A stretch of DNA of 64,000 nucleotides, taken from assembly GCA_964609385.1 (NCBI GenBank), contig CAZSSM010000005.1, positions 62,001 to 126,000 of the forward strand, read 5' to 3'. Each line of letters begins with the position of its first letter. The first letter of the stretch is position 1. The notes beneath the pieces were generated by a model that was given only the letters and a program-made list of their open reading frames with translations, made no database searches and had not been told where the DNA came from. Made by a program: the position numbers and the translations under genes. Shown here piece after piece: positions 1 through 8,673 of this stretch. This DNA comes from CAZSSM01 sp964609385 (GTDB lineage: Bacteria; Planctomycetota; Planctomycetia; Isosphaerales; Isosphaeraceae).

Positions 1-1
1 C

Positions 2-541
2 TCGGTCGAATGCACCGATACCTCGGGCATCGTCGACGAAGAGACCTACCCGCTCTGGTCGATCATCCGTTACGAGTTCGGCGCCCGCAACGGTCGCGGC
101 CCGCTGACCCTCTACTGGTACTCCGGTGGCGAGGACCTGCCAACGGACCGTCGCCCGTTCGTCGATATGATCGAAGACGAGGAGCTGCCGGAGAGCGGCC
201 TGCTGATCGTCGGCGAGAAAGGCAAGTTCTTCAGCAAGAACGACTACGGCGCCGAGCATGTCCTGCTGCCCCGCGCTGAGTTCGCTGACTTCGTCCCGCC
301 CAGCCCGACGCTGCCCCGATCGCCCGGCCACTTCACCGAGTTCGCCCGGGCCATCAAGGGCGGGCCCAAGCCGATGTCCAACTTCGACTATGCCGGCAAG
401 CTCACCGAGACCGTCCTGCTCGGCGTCGTCGCGCTCAAGGCCGGCACCAAGGTCGAGTGGGACCCAGCGGCCTATAACGGCCGCAATGTCGATATCTCCC
501 ACCTCATCCACCGGGATTACCGGAAGGGCTGGGAGATCTGA
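2..541 (+). CDS. Gfo/Idh/MocA family oxidoreductase, C-terminal part
   Basis: The open frame enters from the left edge and runs 179 codons to TGA at 539-541; the N-terminal Rossmann half lies outside the window. The visible part has the features of the C-terminal domain in planctomycete Gfo/Idh/MocA proteins: a tract ending in LTLYWYSGGE, a GEKGKFFSKNDYGAEHVLLP stretch, a HFTEFARAIKGG segment, and a terminal FDYAGKLTETVLLGVVALKAG motif. Members are NAD(P)-dependent dehydrogenases, many of them exported and acting on sugars, but the substrate cannot be told from this half. Downstream lies a convergent dipeptidase gene. Confidence 0.85.
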   Translation, partial: SVECTDTSGIVDEETYPLWSIIRYEFGARNGRGPLTLYWYSGGEDLPTDRRPFVDMIEDEELPESGLLIVGEKGKFFSKNDYGAEHVLLPRAEFADFVPPSPTLPRSPGHFTEFARAIKGGPKPMSNFDYAGKLTETVLLGVVALKAGTKVEWDPAAYNGRNVDISHLIHRDYRKGWEI

Positions 542-562
542 ACAGTCTCGGATCGACAGTCG

Positions 563-578
563 GGGCCGACAACGGCCC
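563..578. terminator. hairpin between convergent genes
   Basis: Arms GGGCCG and CGGCCC flank a 4-nt loop, 22 bases past the oxidoreductase stop. A moderately T-rich stretch follows about 10 bases later. It could end plus-strand transcription before the convergent dipeptidase gene, but it lacks a proper U-tract. Confidence 0.3.
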
Positions 579-638
579 TGGCTACCCTGAGTTCTGTTGT
601 TTGTCGAATGACTAAGCAAGCGTCTGCTTCAATCTCAA

Positions 639-1868
639 TCACTCAATCGCGGGTTCGGTCGTCTCGCGGAGCCGCTGGGCAACTCGTTCGGCCTCGGCCA
701 GGGCGCGGAGCACGTTCTCGCCAAGGATCTTATGGATCTCCTCGGCGGTGTAGCCCCGGTCCAGGAGTTCCTCGGTCAGCCGTGGGTAGCCGGAGACGTC
801 TTCGAGGCCGACCGGGGTGATGCCGATGCCGTCGTAGTCGCCGCCGATACCGACATGGTCGATGCCGGCGACCTCGACGATGTGATCGATGTGGTCGGCG
901 ACGGTCTGGACGTTGCCCCGAACCTCGACGGCGGTCGCGGCCCAATCGTCGTAGGCCTTCTGGTAGTCCTCCGAATCAGGGAACTGCTCGCGGAGCTGTC
1001 GGCGCTTGGCCGTCAAGGTGCTCAGGGCGTCGGGCACGAGGAAGCCGGGGAAGAAGTTGACCATGATCACGCCCCCGTTGTCGGGAATCCGCTTGAGGAT
1101 CGCGTCGGGGACGTTGCGCGGATGCGGGCAGAGGGCGAAGGCGCTGGAGTGGCTGGCGATGACCGGTGCCTCGGCGATCCGGAGCACATCGTCCATCGTG
1201 GCTTCGGAGACATGCGAGATATCGACCAGCATCCCGAGTCGGTTCATCTCCACGACGACGCGCTCGCCGAACGCGGTCAGGCCCCCGTGTCGGGCCTCGT
1301 CGGTGGCGGCGTCGGCCCAGTCGAGCGTACCGTTGTGGGTCAAGGTCATATAGCGAACGCCCAGGCGGTAGAAGTTGCGGAGCAAGGCCAAATCGTTCTC
1401 GATTGCGATGCCGCCCTCAATCCCGATCAGTGAGGCGATCCGCCCTTCGTCGACGACCCGTCGGACGTCCTCGGCGGTCAGGGCCAGGCCGAAGGTCTCG
1501 GGATAGCGGGCGATCATCCGATGGACCAGGTCAATCTGCTGGGAGACCGTCTGCGACGGCTTGGGCTGCTCGGTCGGGATGTAGACCGACCAGAATTGGG
1601 CCTTGAGCCCACCCTGCCGGAGCCGAGGGATGTCGGTGTGCGTGGCCTCGACGAGCGAACGGGCCATGTCGAACCGTCGGAAGCCGACGTCACCGAGATT
1701 CCGGAGCCGCCAAGGCAGGTCGTTGTGCCCGTCGAAGAGGAGGCCGCTGCGATGAACGTCCTGAGCTCGTGGTGAGATGGGATCGTTCGAAGGCGGTTGC
1801 GGCGTGGTGGGTTGGTTGGCGTGGAGGGTCAAGATCAGTCCGATCCGCATAAGAAACGACGGAAACAT
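639..1868 (-). CDS. Membrane dipeptidase, peptidase family M19
   Basis: A 409-residue zinc dipeptidase-type protein. The first zinc-ligand motif is FDGHND (His48, Asp50), followed by a GIEGG glutamate, the histidines of DISHVSEATM and ASHSSAFALCPHPRN, and the late VGIGGDYDGI motif, all in family order. The frame opens further upstream, but ATG at 1868 is preferred: it has GGAG about 10 bases ahead, it starts a short hydrophobic export-like segment (MRIGLILTLHA), and it avoids overlap with the neighbouring gene. Members cleave dipeptides or D-amino-acid derivatives, usually outside the cytoplasm. It is the last gene of the minus-strand chaperone cluster; whether it shares that transcript is unknown. 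Confidence 0.92.
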   Translation of the reverse strand: MFPSFLMRIGLILTLHANQPTTPQPPSNDPISPRAQDVHRSGLLFDGHNDLPWRLRNLGDVGFRRFDMARSLVEATHTDIPRLRQGGLKAQFWSVYIPTEQPKPSQTVSQQIDLVHRMIARYPETFGLALTAEDVRRVVDEGRIASLIGIEGGIAIENDLALLRNFYRLGVRYMTLTHNGTLDWADAATDEARHGGLTAFGERVVVEMNRLGMLVDISHVSEATMDDVLRIAEAPVIASHSSAFALCPHPRNVPDAILKRIPDNGGVIMVNFFPGFLVPDALSTLTAKRRQLREQFPDSEDYQKAYDDWAATAVEVRGNVQTVADHIDHIVEVAGIDHVGIGGDYDGIGITPVGLEDVSGYPRLTEELLDRGYTAEEIHKILGENVLRALAEAERVAQRLRETTEPAIE

Positions 1869-1929
1869 TGTGATCGATCTCCGGCAGTTGGGGAATAGAG
1901 GGAAACCGCAATCGGGGTCGACGTTTCGA

Positions 1930-2283
1930 TCACGAATCCGCCTTGTCGGCCATCCGGGCCGCGACGAGGGCATCGTCGAACCGTCGGGCAGCCAATGCGG
2001 TGACGGCCAGGAGTCGGGCCGCCTCGGCTCGGGAGTCGAGTCGGAAGCAGGTCCGGGCGTGTTCCCAGGCGGTCGCCGGATCACCGCGCTGGAGGGCTTC
2101 GCGAGCGCGGCGATCGTGGTCGTCGTAGGATCGCGTCAGTCGGGCCAGCAGATCGAACTCGCAGCCACAACGGCGACACGTCTCGGACCAGCCTTGACGC
2201 GCGCCGCAGGTGGGACATCGGAGCTGGTTCGAGCGTCGGGTCTGAGCTTTGGGATTCACGTTGGCGTTGGCATCTGCAGACAT
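1930..2283 (-). CDS. Small zinc-ribbon protein with TPR-like C-terminus
   Basis: About 117 residues from ATG at 2283. The frame continues upstream through ATG 2319 to a TTG at 2334, and no ribosome site settles the start. The N-terminal half has two CxxC knuckles (CPTCGAR and CRRCGCEF), which suggest one bound zinc. The C-terminal half is alanine-rich, with paired helices (REALQRGDPATAWEHA, then ARRFDDALVAARMA) typical of a short TPR. It follows the DnaK-like gene by about 75 bases on the same strand, so an accessory role in that chaperone set is plausible but inferred. Confidence 0.7.
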   Translation of the reverse strand: MSADANANVNPKAQTRRSNQLRCPTCGARQGWSETCRRCGCEFDLLARLTRSYDDHDRRAREALQRGDPATAWEHARTCFRLDSRAEAARLLAVTALAARRFDDALVAARMADKADS

Positions 2284-2356
2284 GGGGAGGGGATGTGAAC
2301 GAAGAGAGGGGATGAGCATCGAGGCGATCAGCAACGTGTCGATGGCTCTGCGACTG

Positions 2357-4162
2357 TTAACGGTCTTCGATGTAGAAGAGGATGTTGTCGATCTCGCCGA
2401 GGATCTGGTTGACTTGCTCGGTGTCGGCAGAGTCGATGGCCTTCTGGAGTTTGTCTTTCAGCTCCCCGAGTTCGGTCGCATCTTCGTCGGTCGCCTTGTC
2501 GCCGAGCGCTTCGATCTTGGCCAGGATGGTTTCGGCCTTCTGCTGAAGTTCACGGAGCGCCGGATCGATGGTCTCGGGTTCGGGCGTGACGTCACGGACG
2601 TCGCCGGGCGACTCGGTCGCGGCTGCTTCACCGACGGCATCGACGAAGATCTGTTCGATCCGGTCGGCTGCATCGCTGCGCTGCTGGATCTTGAACCGTT
2701 CGGCGGCGTTGTCGATCGTGACGGCCTTGGCCAATCCGGTGGATCGCTCGGTGGCGGTGACCTTAAGGATCCCGTCGAGGTCCAGCTCCAGTTTGACGAC
2801 GATCACGTTGCCGGCCTTGACCTTGGCCAGCCCTTCGATGGTGAACTCACCGACGAGGTCGTTGTTGCGGACGTCACCCGACTCGCCTTGGTAGACGTTG
2901 ATATCGACGGCTTCCTGCTCGTCGTAAATGGTGTGATAGAGTTCGGTCCGGACGGCCGGTAGGGGTGTGTTGCGGTTGATGATCGGCGAGAAGGCGTACT
3001 GGGAGAATCCCGAACCATCGCCGACCTCGCCAACGATCTGAATACCGAGGGTCCTGGGTGTGATGTCGACCAGCACAGCGCCGACGTCGACCCCAGCGAT
3101 CAGGCCGCCCTGGACGGCGGCGCCCATGGCCACGGCCAGATCGGGCTCGATCTCGGTATGGACCGGTCGGCTCATCCGCTGGGCCAGCAAGTTCTGGATC
3201 AAGGGGGTCCGCGTGGCGCCCCCGACCAACACCACTTTGTCGATCTCGCGAGCCTGAAGCCCCGAGTCGGTCAGGGCTTGGTCGACACATCGGAGGGTCC
3301 GATCGATCAACGGTTCGATCAGGTTCTCGTAGGTGTCGCGGGCCAGGGTCATGTCCAGGTTGATCGGGACGCCGTCTTTCTCGACGAGGAACTCCTCCTG
3401 GACGGCCGCCTCACCCTCGTTGGAGAGGAGCTTCTTGGCGTCCTCAACGGCGCGGAGGAGCCGCGCGCGGGCGGCGAGGTTGTCTTGAAGATCGATGCCG
3501 TGTTGGTCCTGAAACTGCTCGCAGACGTAGTCCAGGAGCCGTTGATCGAAGTCGTCGCCGCCGAGGTTGTTGTCGCCTTGGCTGGCGAGGATCTCCACGA
3601 CGCCGCTTTCGACGCGCGCGATCGAGACGTCGAAGGTGCCACCGCCGAGGTCGTAGACCAGCAGGCGTTGTTGTTCGGGCGGGTTGGGGTCATAGGTGAG
3701 GATCGCGGCGGTCGGCTCGTTGATGATCCGCAACACCTCGAGCCCGGCCAGTTCGCCCGCCTGACGCGTGGCCTGGCGCTGCTGCTCGCTGAAGTAGGCC
3801 GGCACGGTGATCACGGCGCGGGTGACCGCCTCGCCAATCTCTCGCTCGGCGCGCTGCTTGAGCGTCCGGAGGATGATCGCTGAGATCTCTTGGGGAGAAT
3901 AGGTCTTCTCGCCGAGATTGACGGTCATCTCCTGGCCCATCGACCGCTTGATCGAGCGGACGGTCCGTTCCGGGGCCAGCGCCGCTTGGTTCCGCGCCGG
4001 CTTGCCGACGAGCAAGCGGCCCTCCACGTCCAGGCCGACGACCGACGGCAGGATCGGGTCGCCATCCTCATCGGTCAGGACGACCGGCTGACCATCGCGG
4101 ATGATCGCCACTTCGCTGTTGGTGGTTCCCAGGTCGATCCCCAGGATGATGTCGCTCGGCAT
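2357..4162 (-). CDS. Hsp70/DnaK-like chaperone
   Basis: A 601-residue Hsp70. The nucleotide-binding domain begins GIDLGTTNSEVAI (phosphate 1) and carries AVITVPAYFSEQQRQAT, the YDLGGGTFDVSI loop and the VLVGGATRTPLIQ adenosine motif. The substrate-binding half keeps an ITPRTLGIQ core but is divergent, and the C-terminus ends in a helical FYIEDR tail rather than the usual acidic DnaK tail. The start at ATG 4162 gives the canonical N-terminus; the frame extends upstream only as non-homologous sequence. It lies downstream of the GrpE-like, J-like and TPR genes on the same strand, so it is probably a dedicated paralogue rather than the housekeeping DnaK. Confidence 0.93.
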   Translation of the reverse strand: MPSDIILGIDLGTTNSEVAIIRDGQPVVLTDEDGDPILPSVVGLDVEGRLLVGKPARNQAALAPERTVRSIKRSMGQEMTVNLGEKTYSPQEISAIILRTLKQRAEREIGEAVTRAVITVPAYFSEQQRQATRQAGELAGLEVLRIINEPTAAILTYDPNPPEQQRLLVYDLGGGTFDVSIARVESGVVEILASQGDNNLGGDDFDQRLLDYVCEQFQDQHGIDLQDNLAARARLLRAVEDAKKLLSNEGEAAVQEEFLVEKDGVPINLDMTLARDTYENLIEPLIDRTLRCVDQALTDSGLQAREIDKVVLVGGATRTPLIQNLLAQRMSRPVHTEIEPDLAVAMGAAVQGGLIAGVDVGAVLVDITPRTLGIQIVGEVGDGSGFSQYAFSPIINRNTPLPAVRTELYHTIYDEQEAVDINVYQGESGDVRNNDLVGEFTIEGLAKVKAGNVIVVKLELDLDGILKVTATERSTGLAKAVTIDNAAERFKIQQRSDAADRIEQIFVDAVGEAAATESPGDVRDVTPEPETIDPALRELQQKAETILAKIEALGDKATDEDATELGELKDKLQKAIDSADTEQVNQILGEIDNILFYIEDR

Positions 4163-4383
4163 GGGCGGGAAGTCTCTAGGCCATGGGGATGGCGGTCTCA
4201 ACAATGATCCGAGTCTGGATCGCACGGCGAAGACGATGTGTCATGGAGTCCATCATGCCAAGGCCTGACGGTTCGATCGAGATCGACCCGTCGCACCGGT
4301 TGGTCTGGAGCCGCTCCGAGTCCTCAGCTCCTCCAGGGAACATCGGGGAGCGTGCTTGTTGGTCGGTTCGGCTCGAGTCGTGG

Positions 4384-5238
4384 TCAGGGGGACGACGGGC
4401 GGTTCGTCTCGCCCGAGGCATCCAGGGCGTCCAGCTCGCCGGGCTCGAGATCATCGGCCGGTGGGCTGAGGCCACGCGAGGCACGGACCTCCGCCGGACG
4501 GATGACCCGATCGTTCCAGATGTAGCCGCGTCGGAGTTCGTCGACGACGCGACCGGGCAAGTGATCGGCCGCCTCGACGACCTCGATGACGGTCATCCGC
4601 TGGGGGTCGACCGCCTTGCCAACAGTCTCGATCCGCATGATGTCTAAGGTCTTCAGGGCGCGTCGGAGCCGGTTCTGGAGCAACCCGTAGCCTTCCAAGA
4701 GCGCATCGAGCACCTCATGTCGGGTCCGCTGGACGTGGTTGTCGAAGAGGTTGAGGACGCGTCGATGGTAGCCGCGGATGAGGAAGCGAGTCAGACCTCC
4801 CTGGCTCTTAAGGAGCTGTTCCATGGCCTCACGGAAGGCTTGAGGGGCCTCGACGACGAGTCGATGTCGGGCCCGTTCCATCTGCAGATGTCCACGGTCC
4901 AACGCCTCATCCAGATCGACGAGGGCCTCGGCCAAGCGTCGGCCGGCCTTCCAGGCGGCCTGTTCCTCACGGGGCTCGACGTTCATGAAGTGGCGGGTCG
5001 CCTCATCGAGGGCGGCGATCGCCTTGTCGACCTGCTCGGTCTGGCCCCGCGCGCTGCGGGTCTGCAATTTCAGTTCGTGCCGGAGCGCGGTGAATTCCTC
5101 GGCGAACTGGTAGAGGCCCATCGGCCGGGGCTCGGGGACCCAATCGGCGACCAAGGGGTCAACCGAATTCGAGTCGGTCTGAACCTCGGCGAGCCATTGG
5201 CGCATCTGTTCGAGCAGGCGTTCGTCGTCGGATGGCAT
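4384..5238 (-). CDS. GrpE-like nucleotide exchange factor
   Basis: A 284-residue protein, long for GrpE (about 200). Residues up to about 180 are charged and helical. The last third has the GrpE beta-domain order: LDIMRIETVGKAVDPQRM, then VIEVVEAADHLPGRVVDELR, then RGYIWNDRVIRPAEVRAS, matching the family pattern of lengthened-helix partners that release ADP from DnaK. ATG at 5238 is chosen because upstream codons look non-coding. About 220 bases separate it from the DnaK-like gene and 89 from the J-like gene. The long N-terminal helical part could bring extra partners; its role is unknown. Confidence 0.85.
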   Translation of the reverse strand: MPSDDERLLEQMRQWLAEVQTDSNSVDPLVADWVPEPRPMGLYQFAEEFTALRHELKLQTRSARGQTEQVDKAIAALDEATRHFMNVEPREEQAAWKAGRRLAEALVDLDEALDRGHLQMERARHRLVVEAPQAFREAMEQLLKSQGGLTRFLIRGYHRRVLNLFDNHVQRTRHEVLDALLEGYGLLQNRLRRALKTLDIMRIETVGKAVDPQRMTVIEVVEAADHLPGRVVDELRRGYIWNDRVIRPAEVRASRGLSPPADDLEPGELDALDASGETNRPSSP

Positions 5239-5327
5239 GATAATGTGCTGGGGTCGCGGCGAGCGGAGACGACGCCCGACGTTCGGGCTGGGACGTGATC
5301 CGGAGTTCGGTATTCGAGAGCGGGATC

Positions 5328-5750
5328 TCACGATGAGTCCGAGGGACTCTCCGGATCGGCCGATTGGGGATCGGTCGATGGAGTCGAACGGACTGGTGGT
5401 GTCGGATCGGGCTGAGCGAATGTGGCTAGCAGATCGCTGGTGAGTCGGACGCGTCGGAGCCGTCGTCGGAGGATCTCGGTGGCTTCTCCGAGGGGGTCCT
5501 GAGCGATGGACTCGAAGAGGATCTTACTCAAGCGGGTCTCGGGATCGTTGAGCGCCTCGTAGGCCGACTGGATTCGGGTGAACGTTTCGGGAGCGCGTTC
5601 GGGGGGAAACCGTCGGATCAGCTCGAGATATCGACGGCGGATCGTCGCGTCGTCGTCTTCAGGCTGCACACCCAGGACGGTGAAGGGGTCGTCCGAGTCG
5701 GCCTGATCGTCCAGGGGCGCTTCGGGATCGGGGCGGTCGAGTCGACTCAT
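5328..5750 (-). CDS. J-like protein lacking the HPD motif
   Basis: 140 residues. Residues 21-75 follow the J-domain plan: DPFTVLGVQPEDDDATIRRR (helices I-II), a loop, then TFTRIQSAYEALNDPETRL (helix III). Where a working J-domain has His-Pro-Asp after helix II, this one reads Pro-Pro-Glu (residues 49-51, within RRFPPERAPE). HPD is needed to stimulate Hsp70 ATPase, so classical co-chaperone activity is doubtful. Residues 76-110 are basic and helical; the tail is Pro/Ser/Asp-rich. It starts 7 bases after the TPR gene stops, so the two are very likely co-transcribed. Alternatives are a scaffold or a competitor of true J-proteins. Confidence 0.8.
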   Translation of the reverse strand: MSRLDRPDPEAPLDDQADSDDPFTVLGVQPEDDDATIRRRYLELIRRFPPERAPETFTRIQSAYEALNDPETRLSKILFESIAQDPLGEATEILRRRLRRVRLTSDLLATFAQPDPTPPVRSTPSTDPQSADPESPSDSS

Positions 5751-5757
5751 GACGGGC

Positions 5758-8460
5758 TCAACGGGACTTCCGAGACTTGGACTTCGACTTGGTGTTGGAT
5801 TTGGCCTTCGACTTCCCCTTTCCCTTCCCTTTCGTCTTTCCCTGCGACTGGGGCTGAGACGCGGGGGTCGGCCCACCCGAATCCTCCCGGGAGTCTCGAT
5901 CGTCGAGGCTCAGGTCTTCGTCCTCGAGAGCCCCTGAGTTCATGGCCGCTTCGATCAGATCGGCCAATTCCTCGAGGTCTTCGGGATCGGGTTCTTCGCC
6001 TGTTGGAGTCTTCCCTTGGGAGAACAGGTCGCTGATGCGGCTGTCGCTGAAGTGGCGTCGGTGTTGGCGGCGATACTCGGTGATCCAGGCCTGTGCTTCG
6101 CTGGCGATCAGGGTGTCTTCAGGGTAGGCCGGCGAGACAAGCTTGGGCTCGAGTTCGGAGATCCGCATCATAATCCGGAACGGGGTGATCGAACCGCGAC
6201 CGACCTCGGATTCCAGCTTGGCCCGATGGTACAGGAAGTAGATCCGGTCGGGAAACTCGGAACAGCCCAACTCGAGCAATTTGAGACGGAACGACTGGGG
6301 CGCTTGGGCCGCGGCCCCAAGTTGGCTGATCGCGAGCAGCGCATCGTAGCTGGCACGAAACGGCTCGGACTGCTGGAAGCGTTCTTTGATGCGATCGATG
6401 AGCCGTTTGACGACCGTTTGAAGGCCACGGAACGTGCGGCCGGATCGGACCAAGCCCAAGAGGGTCAAGGCCGCTTCGCCCAGGGCGTTGGGATCGGATT
6501 CCTGGTCGACGGCCTGGCGATAGTTCTGATCGTAGGTGCGTGCCGGAGCCTTGAGATTGTGCTCATAGCATTCGATGGCCAGATCGAGCCAAACGGTCGT
6601 CGGTGAGGTGCCGACCTGAAGCGCTTGGTCAATCAGGGTGTCGGCCTGCTCGGGCTGGCTGAGCAAGGCCAGTATGGCGCGTCGGACTAGTGTCGCCGAG
6701 GGACGTGGCGGGCGCGGCACCTGCTGTTCGGCCTGATCGAGTGAGGCGGCGGCCTGCTCCCAACGGCCCGCCTTGATATGGCTTCGCGCGATCTCGGACA
6801 GGATCAACCAGACCCGTTCGGCGTAGGTCCGATCCAGTGGCTTGAGCTGACGCGCCGCGATCGCATAGGGCAACGCCTCCTCCGGCTGGCCCATCTTCAA
6901 GTGGGTGTAGCCCAGGTAGTTCAACGCCATGAGCGACTCGGGCTTGCGATCGACCCAACGTTTGGCGACCTTCAAGCCGAAGTTGGTGTCCCGGAACTCG
7001 CTGGCCAGCGAGAGGCGGAGCTGATAGGCCGCATCGTAGTCGGGGCATGCCTCCATGGACGCCTCCAGCGACTGGATCGCCTCGCGATACGATTGCCGGA
7101 GATAAAACATCTCCTGGTCGGTGTTCGACGACGGGTCAGACCCTTCGACCAGGGTCTTGAAATGGTGGACATCGCTGATATAAATCGATGCGATGTGTCG
7201 ATGGATCATCGCGCGGGCGAGCGCGTGATCGCGTGGCGGGACGACCGGGAATTGATCCAGATCGGCCAGGTAGGCTTTCCAGGCTTCGGTAATCGCCTCC
7301 AAGGATTGGTCCAAGTCGGCTTCATAGACCAAGGCCCGAAACCGGTTCCATCGCGGATCGATGGCTAACGGCATGGTGACGCGCGTGAATCGGGTGAAGA
7401 CCGCGCGGAGTCGCGGGTCGTCCTCGGCCTCATCGGCCTCGCGGACCAGGGCGTCGTAGAGGGCACGGGTGACGCTCTGGAGCAGCCGCGGGCTGATCCG
7501 GCTCAATTCGGTCCGACTGGAGACGAGTTGACTGAGGGCCGCATCGTACTGCTTCTGATCGAGGGCTTCGGCGAGCGACTGGATCGTCGTTAGCGCGGGA
7601 CGTCCGAAGACGGCGTCGTCTAAGGCCTCCAGGGTCGGCTTCGGCAAGGGCATGGCACTCGGCGAAAACGGTTCGTCGAGCACGAGCAACCGACGCGCGA
7701 TTCGGCTGGCCGGTCGCTCCGGATCGAGCCGCGACCAGTTGTGCTGGGCCGACTCGATCGCGCCTTGGTAGTAGGCGGCCAAGCCCCGAACGAACAGCCG
7801 CCAGTCGGCCAGGGGCGACCGCCTCGAGACGTCGTCGAGCTGGCTCAGGATCGTGTCGGATCCGGTCTGCTCGGGTCCATTCGAGGTTTCGGCCGACGTC
7901 TTGTCCGTCGAGGGACTCGTCCGCTCCGACAGCGCGTCGATACAGTCACGGATTCGAGCGGCTTGGACAACCAGTTCGGGATGATCCTGGGGAGCCATCG
8001 CGGGATTGAGGATCGCCTCATCGAGCACCCGACGCTCGAGATCGCGCCGACGCGTCTCGGGATCGATCGCTTGGTCGCCATTCGATTCAAGATCCAGGGC
8101 CAACGCGTCGTTGAGAAGACCCAACTGAGGCAAGAGGACGGATAAGCCTTGGCGGATCTGCCGATCGTCGATCGGGCCGCTGGAGAGTAGGCTTTGGGCC
8201 ACGTCGCGGGCCGAGGGAGTCATCCCGAGATCGATCAGTTCGCGGATCCGGCAGAAGTATCCGCGCTGTAGGAGTTGGCGTAACGAAGCCGATGCGCCGT
8301 TCTGACGCATCGCCGTCTTGACCAGCTTAATCGCCTCCTTGGAGCGACTCCGGCCTCGGCTCTCGTCGAGCAGACGTTCAACGCGCTGGGTCAGGTCCTC
8401 GGACGTGTTCGAGGTCGAACGGGCCGTTTTCTTGGAGGAGCGTTGATTCTTCGACGCCAT
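5758..8460 (-). CDS. Large TPR protein with Lys/Ser-rich tail
   Basis: 900 residues from ATG 8460 (an upstream in-frame extension lacks coding character). The N-terminus is basic and Ser/Thr-rich (MASKNQRSSKKTARSTSN). Most of the protein is alpha-helical repeat; recognisable TPR units include PESLMALNYLGYTHLKMGQP, EEALPYAIAARQLKPLDRTY and AGRWEQAAASLDQAEQQV. The end is acidic (LEELADLIEAAMNSG and on), then a low-complexity Gly/Lys/Ser tail of about 25 residues. There is no signal peptide, so it is probably cytoplasmic. It heads the TPR, J-like, GrpE, DnaK series; TPR proteins often deliver clients to Hsp70, which would fit, but its target is unknown. Confidence 0.82.
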   Translation of the reverse strand: MASKNQRSSKKTARSTSNTSEDLTQRVERLLDESRGRSRSKEAIKLVKTAMRQNGASASLRQLLQRGYFCRIRELIDLGMTPSARDVAQSLLSSGPIDDRQIRQGLSVLLPQLGLLNDALALDLESNGDQAIDPETRRRDLERRVLDEAILNPAMAPQDHPELVVQAARIRDCIDALSERTSPSTDKTSAETSNGPEQTGSDTILSQLDDVSRRSPLADWRLFVRGLAAYYQGAIESAQHNWSRLDPERPASRIARRLLVLDEPFSPSAMPLPKPTLEALDDAVFGRPALTTIQSLAEALDQKQYDAALSQLVSSRTELSRISPRLLQSVTRALYDALVREADEAEDDPRLRAVFTRFTRVTMPLAIDPRWNRFRALVYEADLDQSLEAITEAWKAYLADLDQFPVVPPRDHALARAMIHRHIASIYISDVHHFKTLVEGSDPSSNTDQEMFYLRQSYREAIQSLEASMEACPDYDAAYQLRLSLASEFRDTNFGLKVAKRWVDRKPESLMALNYLGYTHLKMGQPEEALPYAIAARQLKPLDRTYAERVWLILSEIARSHIKAGRWEQAAASLDQAEQQVPRPPRPSATLVRRAILALLSQPEQADTLIDQALQVGTSPTTVWLDLAIECYEHNLKAPARTYDQNYRQAVDQESDPNALGEAALTLLGLVRSGRTFRGLQTVVKRLIDRIKERFQQSEPFRASYDALLAISQLGAAAQAPQSFRLKLLELGCSEFPDRIYFLYHRAKLESEVGRGSITPFRIMMRISELEPKLVSPAYPEDTLIASEAQAWITEYRRQHRRHFSDSRISDLFSQGKTPTGEEPDPEDLEELADLIEAAMNSGALEDEDLSLDDRDSREDSGGPTPASQPQSQGKTKGKGKGKSKAKSNTKSKSKSRKSR

Positions 8461-8673
8461 GAACTGACCGATCGGTCGGATCGGTACCACGTAGGTGGAA
8501 TGACTGGAGCGTTCGCGAGCCGTCAACGCCAGCGAACCCCAGGGCTATCTTAACGGGTCTGACCGGAACCGATCGAGTCCGATCCCGAACCCCAGGCGCC
8601 GAGATGTCGCGCGACGCGATGCGAGCCGAGCCGACAAAAAGATTGGGTTTCGATTCAGAGGATCGGCCTCTAG

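Noticed and set aside
2284..2334. Upstream extension of the zinc-ribbon gene to TTG at 2334
   Set aside because: TTG is a rare start and no ribosome site supports it; ATG 2283 is used, although ATG 2319 remains possible.
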